Shown here piece by piece: positions 1-8,270 of a stretch of DNA of 13,988 bases. The notes under the pieces are model-generated. The model was not told where the DNA came from and did not search any database. It saw only the letters and a program-made list of their open reading frames with translations. Both the position numbers and the translations under genes were made by a program. Position 1 is the first letter of the stretch. Each line of letters begins with the position of its first letter. This stretch comes from Hemicentrotus pulcherrimus (Eukaryota > Echinodermata > Echinoidea > Camarodonta > Strongylocentrotidae): the NCBI GenBank assembly GCA_003118195.1, contig BEXV01001964.1, positions 19,497 through 33,484 of the forward strand, written 5' to 3'.

Positions 1-13
1 GGGGGGGGGGGGG
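1..13. repeat. Poly-G run at window start
   Basis: Thirteen consecutive G open the window, and a 16-base G run closes it. Runs like this stall sequencing and commonly end contigs. The run may be a true homopolymer of uncertain length. Confidence 0.9.
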
Positions 14-292
14 CAAATGAAAATTTATTCTTATTTTTGATATAAATCAAGTTAATCAACTACATGTTGTCCAAAGGTAATGATCAGTCGTCCATATTAC
101 AAATAGTTTAGCCTTTTGTGCATTTTATGCATGATTGTATAAACAAACAGTTTCATTTATATAGTGGGCGTGCTTCTTCAATTCTTGTCCCTACTGTATC
201 TCACAAACTGCATTGGTATGTGAGTCAGGCCTTGGTTAGGTATTGGGCTTGTTTCCATGGCTGATAAGTTTTTTTAAATACATTTTATGTGA

Positions 293-340
293 CTCTCTCT
301 CTCTCTCTCTCTATTAAAGAGAGGGAGAGGGGGGAGGGGA
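293..340. repeat. CT microsatellite followed by GA/G-rich tract
   Basis: A (CT)10 run at about 293-312 is followed, after ATTAAA, by a GAGAGGGAGAGGGGGGAGGGG-like purine stretch up to about 340. The CT and GA parts are roughly complementary and could pair weakly. Simple-sequence repeat, with no coding meaning; the open frame through it is low complexity. Confidence 0.85.
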
Positions 341-380
341 ATCTGATAGTGTGGTTTGCCTATGAACAAGAAGCAATGGG

Positions 381-427
381 TATATGTGTGTGTGAGAGAG
401 AGACACACACACATACACACACACACC
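381..427. repeat. Compound (GT)(GA)(CA) microsatellite with perfect hairpin
   Basis: A TG run, a GA run and two CA runs follow each other. TATGTGTGTGTG (383-394) is the exact reverse complement of CACACACACATA (404-415), with a 9-base AGAGAGAGA-like loop between them. The tract can therefore fold into a 12-bp stem. Confidence 0.85.
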
Positions 428-2113
428 TTGCTTTTCTTAGGCAAACCATATTATCAATTAGAGATTGGAGGTTCCAGAGAATCGTCATATAACTGTATTA
501 TTATAAATCTTCATTGGTTCAGCATGGTTAAAATGTTACATGGATAAGGCAAAAAAAATAAAAAAATTATGACTCCAACCTATTTGGACATTTTACTTTT
601 AACAAATTGAGTAGAAATTATTTACGTAATATATTTAAGAGTTAGAAATAAATTGCTAGTTAAAAACAGAAGAAAGAAAGTTATGAGTGTCAATTTTTCA
701 TTTTACATACCAGAACATTTGCATAAAACTGTGATTGATATTTAAGTGATTCATGACATTATACTTTAAAAAATAAAAAATAAAAAATTGCCCCCCCCCC
801 AAAAAAAAAGATAATGTGCCCTCATTGGCATAATGGACCAAAGTACATGTACATGGCAATGAGAATGTCAGTTCTGTGTTATTGGAAAGGAACCTTGGCA
901 AGCTAGATATCTGACAGTTTGTTATCATATCGCCTAGAATTGTTCTTTTTCAAACCTGACTGTGCATGTTATATTGTTCATATCCTGGCTGTATTTTCTA
1001 TCATTACGTTATACTGGATGACGTGGAACTGCCGGCTGGGACTTTTTTCAGGGGATTTGTTTAGCAAGCTAAAACAAACATGACATTTGTCTACTGTGTG
1101 ATCAGTTTTCTTCTTGATATGGAATGAAAGCAGTTGCGCAAAGATCTAGTCACCGTCATGGGCTAGCTTGGGACTTCATAAACAATTTGTGGACCAGTTG
1201 TGGAACTACTTTGGAATTTAATGCCTTTGATATGATGATATTGGTTAAACTCATGCAGACGGATTTTGTGTGAACTGGTTCCTTTAGAAACCAGGTGTTC
1301 GCAACCATATCTTGCCTTGAACCTGTTCAAATATTTGCTTTTTTTCATTTCCGTGGTAATCAAATGTTGAAATTTGTTGTCAGAAAAGAGGAAAGACTCG
1401 ACCTAGACGCTGAATCGTAAGTGATTAGCACAAGTGCTCCATTAATTCTATCTTGGACTAAGCTAGAAGAGAGCGGCTTTAGCGTTTTTAGGTAGTTGAA
1501 CGTGTCTGTATGGTTAGTGAGAACATGCTTGCTATGTACTATCAAACTGGGATTAGACACTTTCATTGCAATGAGGAGCAGCTCAATGGATTGAATATTT
1601 ACACCGACAGGTATATATCCCGCCATCTCAACCACAGTTTATGCTTTTGGTGTTTAATGCTTAAGTGTTGGTTTTATTGTTTATTAAACAGTCAAACTGA
1701 TCAGTGTTTTCAGTTGGTGCTGTGTTAGTTTCATCCATTTGTGTGTACTAATCCACTGTGATGCTTACATGATTGGTGTTATTGCTAATCCAGTCATCTT
1801 CATTAAACCTATTTGTGTTTCCAAGTGTCTGTGTTTGGTGTTGATGTACATGTACATGTAACCCAAATGGATCCAAAGATGCATGCATGCCAATAGTTGC
1901 CTGTGTATTATTTCTGATTAACTAGATCCCAATTTGCTTCCTAGTAAAAGCAATACGTGGCTAATTTGCTGATTCATCGAATAACCGTAGACTAACATTC
2001 ACATAACGATGTATAACCTACTTTGTAGCAGTCATTTATTACACAGACCCAACCCTCTTTGGAATTCTGCACATCAGCCAAGTTTTAATACAGCTATACA
2101 TATATGTATTGAA

Positions 2114-2129
2114 TATGTACCGGTACATA
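2114..2129. repeat. 16-bp perfect palindrome
   Basis: TATGTACCGGTACATA reads the same on both strands. It lies in AT-rich sequence, with no neighbouring gene to suggest a binding-site role. Confidence 0.7.
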
Positions 2130-2255
2130 CAGTATTTCTAGCTGACATGGCATGTGTGTATACGAGACAATCAAACTAATGTTTTATGTACACACCATTG
2201 AATTGATAGTGAGCCAATACTGATTGTTATAAATAAGGACGTTGCTTCCTTTGCA

Positions 2256-2283
2256 GGGGGCCAAGTACATGTACCTCTCCCCC
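2256..2283. repeat. Symmetric palindrome GGGGG-GTACATGTAC-CCCCC
   Basis: GGGGG (2256-2260) pairs with CCCCC (2279-2283). A symmetric 4x4 mismatch (CCAA/CTCT) separates this stem from the perfect 10-bp palindrome GTACATGTAC (2265-2274). The arrangement is exactly symmetric around the centre. Function unknown; it could be a chance embellishment of a common GTACATGTAC motif. Confidence 0.6.
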
Positions 2284-3806
2284 ATTTAATCCCACATGGG
2301 TCGATGGTTTTAATTGATCATGACTTAAATTGGCATGCGAGAATGATAAATAAAAAAATGGTACATGTTCATTTTCCTACATTTGTTAATTAAAGCCTGG
2401 AAATCTGGTATTTGGATTTCAATTTGGAACAAACTGGCTGAAAGTCAAAGTGCTTGCATTTGCTGGAATCAACAATTCGTTTACAGGCCTATATATATTT
2501 ATATATACATACACAAAAACGTGCTGAAAATCAGTAAATCTTCCTTGTAAGTTGTAAAGAACCAAAACACATACTAATACAGGCCTACTGTACATACATG
2601 CTTTATGATTTACCTGATTGAATCAGTTGTCCTCATTTATCTTTGCTTATTACTAAGCTTTAAAAAATACATTTCTATTGAGTTTGTTTCGCAAATATTG
2701 TTACCAGAACAGGCACTAGATAATCTTGTTTCTGAAATCTGTAAAAGATTAATTGTGAAGAATGTGTTTTCTGTCATTGCCAAAACTCACAATTACCTTT
2801 AAATCTGACCAGAAAAGAACCTTGTATACAGTATACATGCTTATAATTTGTTGTTTTGTATTGAAAAATGTTAATGCACGACTGGTCTCTGAAGCCATAA
2901 AACTGTAACAAAAAGACGATTATCTTTCACTAGGTTGTAAATCATTTATTGTTGTAGCCATCATAATGCTGATTTTTGATACATGTAACTATGTAGGTTG
3001 TTTCCCAGATGAATGCTATACAGTGGCAGTTCTGGCTTTGACAGTTGCGGAAGCCGAAGTATTTGAATGTTTTTCAGTGAAGCACCCTAGTTTTAATCTG
3101 GAAAACTATTCAAAAATACAATTGAACGATCGTCTAAATTATTTTTTTGAAGGATGGATCACCAAGCTGCGTGCTGGTTACATGAAAGGTGAACTCAGAC
3201 GTCTGCATCTTTATCGTAACTATTTTTGTATAATCATATGGTACATTTACCAATCAATTATGTCTTCCATGGATGTCTTCCAAGGTGCAGTGATTTGTGG
3301 ATTACATGTATGTACGGTTTGTATGTTGGGTTTGGTAGACAGCAACTGGAGGAATTGAGTGCGTGTTCACAAGTTCACAGTCTTCCTAAAAATATGGTGT
3401 TCTTTCTTGTTGAACAACTAAGTAAAACAGAGTACACGTATTGATATGTCTCAGCTCACATTCTATCACGAGTGTGAAGCTAAGTGTCAGTGTGCAATCA
3501 GACTAGGTGGCATTGCGTTCCTAACCTTTCATTGCAAGCTTCCAAAGACCATTGATGGACGGTTAAGGTTTCTATTTTACATAGTGGACAGAAGCTTGAA
3601 GGACACACTTTACCCTGTTATTCTTCTGTTCTCCGACCCCCTAGCTATGAGGACATTTAATATCTATTCTATGTTTTTTCTTGCAGCTATAGACCTTGCC
3701 TTCAATGATAGCCTAATGACCATTAAGTCAGGTCAGGCTACAAGAACAGACACTGCCCCTCTGGTGATATCACTTCAAACTTATAGAAACTCAACTTTCC
3801 TTACAG

Positions 3807-3861
3807 ACATCGACATCGTTTCACAGGCCAGAGCTATGTCCTTACATTGACTCACTCAGGG
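3807..3861 (+). pseudogene. Partial duplicate of the 5' edge of the exon at 4211, with its 3' splice site
   Basis: After a strong acceptor (TTTCCTTACAG, ending 3806), the first 32 bases match the start of the exon at 4211 at 28 positions. Similarity then fades by about 3861. Read in the phase of the real exon it begins HRHRFTGQSY, against HRHHSTGQSY in the real exon. It lacks the coiled-coil part and has no convincing donor. The frame runs on through the second intron copy into the MITE, where it stops. It is best seen as an exon fragment left by tandem duplication; use as an alternative or cryptic acceptor is possible but unproven. Confidence 0.65.
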
Positions 3862-3891
3862 ACGATGTTACAGTCATTGAGTCAGGTCAGG

Positions 3892-3921
3892 CTGCAAGAG
3901 GACACGCTGCAAGAGGACACG
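3892..3921. repeat. Exact 15-bp tandem duplication
   Basis: CTGCAAGAGGACACG occurs twice back to back (3892-3906 and 3907-3921). The related upstream copy near 3738 has only one equivalent, so this small duplication happened in copy 2 after the larger duplication. Confidence 0.85.
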
Positions 3922-3942
3922 CTTCCCTCTATGACTGGACTA

Positions 3943-4148
3943 CTGTATAAGCTGTTCGCGAATTTCTCGATTTGCAAATTATTGCAAAATTATCAACACG
4001 CGAAAATATCTATAGTGAATTAATACGGAAGTACAGTACAGTACTTAGTACTGCAAAAGTGTCATTCGCGAAAGCAACGACCCGCGAAAATGTCTCTTAG
4101 CATGTCATTCGAGAAAATATCTGTACGCGAAAATAACAGCTTATACAG
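3943..4148. mobile_element. 206-bp MITE with TA target-site duplication
   Basis: The ends are exact 14-bp inverted repeats, CTGTATAAGCTGTT and AACAGCTTATACAG, flanked on both sides by TA (3941-3942 and 4149-4150). This is the signature of Tc1/mariner-like insertion. A CAGTAC-TTA-GTACTG hairpin (4039-4053) sits exactly at the element's midpoint. The interior repeats CGCGAAA-type motifs (near 3998, 4065, 4083 and 4125) in an otherwise CpG-poor sequence. It has no coding capacity, so it would depend on a transposase encoded elsewhere. The related sequence at 3746-3806 lacks the element at the matching position (3771-3772), which confirms the borders. Confidence 0.8.
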
Positions 4149-4210
4149 TACTTTAACATTATAGAAACCCAAGGTGACTAACATCTATCTTTTCCACATT
4201 TTCCTTGCAG

Positions 4211-4409
4211 ACATCGCCACCATTCCACAGGCCAGAGCTATGGGCCTTACACCACCAACTCCCCCAGGGGTAACCTGAGGAACATTGGGTCCAGTCCGGC
4301 CGTGGGAAGGGACACCATCTTGGTGGAAGCCAGCACCTACAGACAGATGGTGCAGGACCTGAACAGCATGAAGACAGCCTTGGGAAAACTCAGCAAGATG
4401 TTGCAAGAT
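4211..4409 (+). CDS. Internal exon: Ser/Pro-rich segment plus short coiled coil (CCSER-like, tentative)
   Basis: The exon lies between a pyrimidine-rich acceptor (TTTTCCTTGCAG) and a consensus donor (GAT|GTAAGT). Its first base completes a split codon, then 66 codons run open and end in phase 0. Residues 1-36 are polar and rich in His, Ser, Thr, Pro and Gly. Residues 38-66 (VEASTYRQMVQDL, then NSMKTALGKLSKMLQD) form an amphipathic helix, with Y43, M46, L50, M53, L57, L60 and L64 spaced 3-4-3-4-3-4, as in a coiled coil. The pattern MKTxLxKLxxxLQ resembles what I remember of the C-terminal region of CCSER1/CCSER2 (FAM190) proteins, but I have not aligned it. The GC content is clearly higher than in the flanking DNA. 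It is an internal exon of a larger + strand gene; the start codon is not seen. Confidence 0.8.
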
Positions 4410-4770
4410 GTAAGTTGCTTGATATTTTGAAGGAGAGCAAAACCAAAGGAATCTAGACTTGACTCTAACAGGCTTCCAAAATGAATGGCTTGTATTCGCA
4501 GTTAAAAAATCATCGCTTAATGTATTGATTCTTGAAAGCATTTCTCAACAAACACTCTGAATTATGTTCTATTTATAGTAAATCTTTCTTTATTGAAAGA
4601 AAAATTACTCAAATATTTAATGAATTTATAAGTTTCAGGAACGATATATTTTATATACACCCTGTATTTCACATGCACACTAGTTATGGCTTAAGTTTAA
4701 TAAACTTTAACAATGCACAATAACAAATTTAAAATCTTGTTTTTGCATGACTTTCACCTGTTTTTAACAA

Positions 4771-4794
4771 CTCCTGTTTTAACAGCAACAGGAG
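4771..4794. repeat. Short hairpin CTCCTGTT/AACAGGAG
   Basis: An 8-bp perfect stem (4771-4778 with 4787-4794) encloses an 8-base loop inside the intron. CCTGTTT motifs recur downstream near 4820, 4948 and 5206, suggesting it belongs to the diverged repeat that follows. Confidence 0.5.
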
Positions 4795-4799
4795 TAGTA

Positions 4800-5240
4800 T
4801 CATGTTTTGACATGACTTACTCCTGTTTAAGCAAAGGTATATTTGACGAATCAAACAGACACTGGTTTGAAGTTAAAATAACCTGATATCAGCCGATAAG
4901 TTTAAACACAACCAACAAGAAGTGTCATGTTTTTACATATTTAGGCCTGTTTAAACAACTTCTGTTATGAAAACAAAAAAAAGGAGAATTGGTTCCCATT
5001 TGACGTATAACTATCTCGATATCAGAAACTAAGTAAAACATGACACAACAAGAGAAGGAATTTCATGTTTGTACAATTTTTTTTGTTGTAAGAACTTTGA
5101 AAATACTGGTTGCTGTATTTTTCACATTTCATAGAACCCAACCTAACCTTCTATTTGAACATGACATAAGAAGAGAAAGATTATCATTTTTTTACATGAT
5201 TTGGACCTGTTTCAAAATGACAGGAAGAAGAGATGAACTC
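4800..5240. repeat. Old, diverged tandem repeat, about 120-135 bp unit
   Basis: Recurring landmarks define three to four decayed copies. GATATCAG occurs at 4885 and again at 5018, followed each time by A/T-rich sequence, an ACAA-CAAGA block and TCATGTTT. CATGTTTTGACATGA (about 4802), CATGTTTTTACAT (about 4928), CATGTTTGTACA (about 5064) and CATTTTTTTACATGA (about 5185) recur at roughly 121-139-bp steps. CCTGTTT follows several of them. The open frame at 5040-5321 crosses these units and is not convincing as a gene. The repeat lies within the intron between the exons at 4211 and 5798. Confidence 0.5.
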
Positions 5241-5797
5241 AATGGGAAATGTGGATCAGAGATAGAAAACAAAGATTTTCTGCGACTGTACAATTTCTCT
5301 TTCCTTTCTCTTTCTGTTTAGGTGTGACATCATCATTCCCAGAATAACCAGATATAGAAAATGGGGAAATTATCTCAATGAAAACTGCACTAGATTGTTG
5401 ACATATTATATGTGAAGAGAGCAGTTGTGTTCACATTTAATTTGTTAATGTTTACTTAGTTAAACCTTTTAACCATATTAACTGGAACTTATCATATATG
5501 CCTACAGAGATCTGAGTAATCAACATCATGAAGGTGTAAATATGTACTTTATCAAATTAGACCTTTGTATGCATTTGTAATAATGAGTCATCGATATTTC
5601 ATTTCATTTAGGTTTACTGTTAATTTCTGTCAGCTGTATAAATACAGTAAAAGGCAGCAAGGCAGGCCCTAGCATAACGCACATGAAATTCAGACATAGA
5701 AGATAAAAAAAATATCTTGTATTGATTAACACATAATGATAATGATGGTATAATCATTGCTCATTGTGCAATCCTGTTATCCTGTTCATTTTCATAG
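5241..5797. other. Intron remainder, nothing recognised
   Basis: AT-rich intron sequence ending in the acceptor TTCATTTTCATAG. No further repeat or coding signal was seen. Confidence 0.5.
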
Positions 5798-5935
5798 CCC
5801 AAAGCCCTTCAAGAGATGCTGGCAGTCTGCAAGCCTGAGAGTGAGAGAGAACATGACTTAGAGACTGCGGATAATATGACTCAATGTGAACAGGTCCCTG
5901 TGCAGGAAGGACAGAGTCAAACTGATCATGTACAG
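5798..5935 (+). CDS. Internal exon: polar Gln/Glu-rich linker of the same gene
   Basis: Exactly 46 codons lie between an acceptor (CATTTTCATAG) and a donor (CAG|GTATGC). Both borders are in phase 0, which fits the phase-0 end of the exon at 4211. The peptide starts PKALQEMLAVCKPESEREHD and ends QEGQSQTDHVQ. The first ten residues could extend the preceding helix, but the leading proline breaks the heptads. The rest is acidic and Gln-rich, likely disordered. There is no known domain. The intron before it is 1388 bp. The open frame and good borders support a real exon; the polar composition makes it hard to identify by family. Confidence 0.75.
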
Positions 5936-7164
5936 GTATGCTTGATAGAAGTGTTCACATATGAGTGTGCTCCTCTTGTCTAATAAGAAAAAGAAAAAAC
6001 AAAGAAAGAAAAAGAAGAAGGAGGAAGAAGACAAAAATATAATACAAATATGAATAACCCGGAACAAGACCAACAAGGGTGGGAGAAATATAGAAACATA
6101 CAGTCGATCCTGAATATTAAAATCTCAAGTCAAATTAACAGATATTTACTAATCACATTTTATACAATTAGACTAATTTTAAGTTCTCTATTCCTTCTTG
6201 GTCTTGTACCCTTATTCTGTTGATGTCATTATGTTAAGAGAATTTTATGCAAAGCTAAAAACTGTTTCTCATGGTTGTTACTATCGACAGCTTGGTGCAA
6301 ACATGTAGCTTACATGATAGGGTATTTTATTACACAGGGGAGATTAGAACGGAAAACAACAAATCCCTTTGCAAAATTTCAATTATTGTAATCAGAATGA
6401 GCAGGGATCTGGAAATGTGTGATAGGGTAGCTTGAAGTAAACAAAGTCATAAACAAAACCATGCAAAACAGAGATTTGGCAAATTCATGTGCAACAGCCG
6501 AATCATTGTGTGATTTGTTTTTTCTATGTGTTTTCTTAATGACGTGTTATGTACTAGGTAAAAATTGATGGTTCTTGCAAAGTATTGTATTGCCAAGTTG
6601 CCAATATTAGTATTTCTTTTATAAGGACTTATTCAATTCAATATCATTTTCACCTCTAGTTCAAGTTTAATGATAATCATTCAAAAATCATTTTAATGAT
6701 AATTCATTCAAAAATCAAAACAGATATAGTTAAGTAAAACGTTTCCTTTAAAAGCACGAGGGTTTACAGGGGAATGTTGAGTAATTACTTAATTTCATAA
6801 TATGTTGTCACCTTATACAAAGAATGTTAAGGCAAATCCATGGTCTTTTATCTCTCATTGTTCCATACATTAAATTAATTCAAATGTATCATTTAACTTC
6901 ATATTTGGTTTGATCTAAGCTCAAGTAGAGCTACTAACTCGATACAATAATCAGATATACTGAAGTCTTAGATGTGGTGAATAATGTATGGGATAGAGTG
7001 GCTCTGACTTCCCCTTGTTTCAAACAATATAACCCATCAGAAGAAATATTATTAATATTTTTTAATGATTTTTTTGATAATTTTTTTGGTGATATTATCT
7101 GTTTTTTGTTATTTTTGATAATTATAATGTGTTACGAAAAAAATTAAAAAATAAAAACCTACCG

Positions 7165-7167
<3 letters not shown>
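5936..7167. other. Intron: AT-rich, mostly featureless
   Basis: First part of the 1707-bp intron between the second and third exons. It contains a short A/G-rich stretch (about 5979-6033), a 26-bp direct repeat listed separately (6666-6717), and low-complexity TTTTTGATAAT-like repeats at about 7040-7130. No gene signal. Confidence 0.55.
6666..6717. repeat. Two tandem copies of a 25-27-bp AT-rich unit
   Basis: TTTAATGATAATCATTC... (6666-6690) is followed at once by the near-identical TTTTAATGATAATTCATTC... (6691-6717), each ending AAAAATCA. The copies differ by two inserted T. Confidence 0.8.
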
Positions 7168-7204
<37 letters not shown>

Positions 7205-7205
7205 N
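7168..7205. repeat. Poly-T run of 37 with an undetermined base
   Basis: T at 7168-7204 is followed by the only N in the window (7205). The length is likely uncertain in the assembly. The surrounding 7021-7260 is also T-rich. Confidence 0.9.
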
Positions 7206-7260
7206 TGTGCACTGACAATTTTTTTTCTTTTTTTTTTAAATTTCATGATTAGTTCAAAAC

Positions 7261-7357
7261 CATGTGTCCGGTAAAAAAATCATGCGTCCATTAAAAAAAA
7301 TCATGCGTCTGTTAAAAAAAAATTACTGGACGCATGATTTTGCCATGCATCCGGTAA
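7261..7357. repeat. Short interspersed ATGCGTCC repeats with inverted copy
   Basis: ATGTGTCCGGTAAAA, ATGCGTCCATTAAAA and ATGCGTCTGTTAAAA follow in tandem with about a 20-bp period (7262-7319). An inverted copy TTACTGGACGCATGATTTT (7323-7341) and a further direct copy ATGCATCCGGTAAA (about 7345-7358) come next. The block at 7276-7294 pairs with 7323-7341 at 18 of 19 positions, giving a stable hairpin. Confidence 0.75.
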
Positions 7358-7409
7358 ATCTGTAAAATAACAAAATTTTGTATTTTTGACAATTTTTTGG
7401 GCCCCATCT

Positions 7410-7588
7410 TATAAAACAGATGATGGACAGGTTTAATTTGTGGGTCAGTGGGATTGTGTGCATGCGGTACCTTTGAAATTGGTCTAAAACCCACTCGACT
7501 GTGCCTCGTGGGTTCAAACCATTCAAAGGTACCTTGTGCACACAATCCCTACCGACGCACTCAAACCTGTGCATCATTTGTATACTAT
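7410..7588. repeat. About 180-bp imperfect inverted repeat (long hairpin)
   Basis: The inner arms 7450-7494 (GGGATTGTGTGCA ... GGTACCTTTGAA ... AACCCAC) and 7508-7549 are near-perfect reverse complements around a 13-base loop (7495-7507). Pairing continues outward more weakly: GATGGACAGGTTT near 7422 pairs with AAACCTGTGCATC near 7564, up to about 7410 and 7588. The hairpin lies about 55 bases before the exon at 7643. It could be a fold-back transposon remnant or a transcribed stem-loop. I see no clear target-site duplication, so the element type is open. Confidence 0.75.
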
Positions 7589-7642
7589 TTAGGTAGATAT
7601 TGGTGAAAATCATTTTCTCTTTCTTTTTATATCTTTCTCAAG

Positions 7643-7741
7643 TCTGTATCAAAGGTACCTGTCCCAACACGTGAAGCATCGTCACAGAGTGAGAGTATAC
7701 AAAGAGAGAACAGGGGAGTTCAGAGTGAGGGTACATTCACT
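7643..7741 (+). CDS. Internal exon: Ser/Gln-rich linker of the same gene
   Basis: Thirty-three open codons follow a long pyrimidine tract and acceptor (ATCTTTCTCAAG) and precede a consensus donor (ACT|GTAAGT). Both borders are phase 0, so the exon joins the one at 5798 without a shift. The peptide begins SVSKVPVPTREASSQSESIQ and ends GVQSEGTFT. It resembles the preceding exon in its Ser/Gln/Glu content and in the Q-S-E pattern, consistent with a disordered region. No domain is recognisable. The gene should continue downstream, but no next exon is clear. Confidence 0.7.
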
Positions 7742-7978
7742 GTAAGTATCAGCATGATTTACAAACTCAGGGGGCATTATGGGACATTGATATTGATTAT
7801 TTCTATCAACATTTTGTCCTCAAATCTTTATTCATTTATGTTGGATTATTTCATTCTTCCCATTCTATCTTTCTATCTGTATATTCCATTCACTTTGTTT
7901 TTCTCTTTCTGATATATCTTCAGCATTTTATGCATACCTATAATTTGCCCCTCTACACTTTTTTCTTGTCTTTACAGA

Positions 7979-8270
7979 TCCATATCTGTTTCATCTCTTG
8001 TTCTTCTCCTTCTTTATATCTTTCTCTGTCTCTTCTCTCTTTGTCTGTCTATGTGTGTTTGTGTGTGTGTGCGTGTCTCTCTCTCTCTCTTCCACTTTCA
8101 TTCTCATTTGCTTTCTCTCCTTTCCTCTCATCTCTCTCTTTCTCCCTCTCTTTCTTCTCTCCCTCTTTCTTCCTCTCTCTCTCTCTCTCTCCTCTCTCTT
8201 TCTCCCTCTCTTCTCCCCACCTCTCCATCTCTCTTCTCTCCACCTCTCCATCTCTCTCTTCCCTAAACAT
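7979..8270. repeat. Polypyrimidine (CT-rich) tract with GT and CT microsatellites
   Basis: About 290 bases are almost all C and T, with a (GT)n patch at about 8052-8072 and CTCTCT runs. All six overlapping open frames here (Leu/Ser/Phe-rich or Arg/Glu/Lys-rich) are products of the low complexity, not genes. Long pyrimidine:purine mirror tracts can form triplex (H-) DNA. Confidence 0.85.

Larger units (their letters stand above)
428..3700. other. No gene recognised; intronic or intergenic DNA
   Basis: Apart from the short palindromes listed separately and a C10 run flanked by A-rich sequence (791-800), this AT-rich stretch shows nothing I can call a gene. Open frames are short, lack recognisable motifs and mostly lack plausible splice borders. 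It may be the upstream intron of the gene whose exons begin at 4211, or its 5' flank. GTACATGTACATG motifs occur near 843 and 1847. Confidence 0.5.
3722..3940. repeat. Tandemly duplicated intron segment upstream of the first exon
   Basis: The 24 bases at 3722-3745 match 3876-3899 at 22 positions (core AGTCAGGTCAGGCT), an offset of 154. The similarity continues downstream: 3746-3806 aligns with 3900-4210 once the MITE (208 bp with its TA), a 15-bp duplication and about 26-27 other inserted bases are removed. These pieces add up to the 404-bp offset between the two AG|ACATCG acceptors (3807 and 4211). Copy 1 thus carries intron plus exon edge, and copy 2 leads into the real exon. Confidence 0.75.

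Noticed and set aside
1163..1635. Two overlapping minus-strand open frames (1360-1635 and 1163-1363), together about 150 codons with one frameshift
   Set aside because: They could be a decayed coding piece, but no motif is recognisable, the second frame has no ATG at its start, and no splice borders or repeat ends frame them. Chance is likely enough to leave them out.
2966..3358. 130-codon plus-strand open frame
   Set aside because: Composition is irregular, with no domain, no signal peptide and no splice context. It probably arises by chance in stop-poor sequence.
3446..3850. 134-codon plus-strand open frame
   Set aside because: It runs across an intron-like acceptor and into the duplicated intron and exon edge in the wrong phase relative to the real exon, so it is not a gene.
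4185..4541. 118-codon minus-strand open frame
   Set aside because: It is the antisense shadow of the well-supported exon at 4211-4409.
7508..7520. GGTTCAAACC resembling a tRNA B-box, suggesting a tRNA-derived SINE
   Set aside because: No A-box with the right spacing and no tRNA cloverleaf were found. The motif is explained as one arm of the long hairpin.
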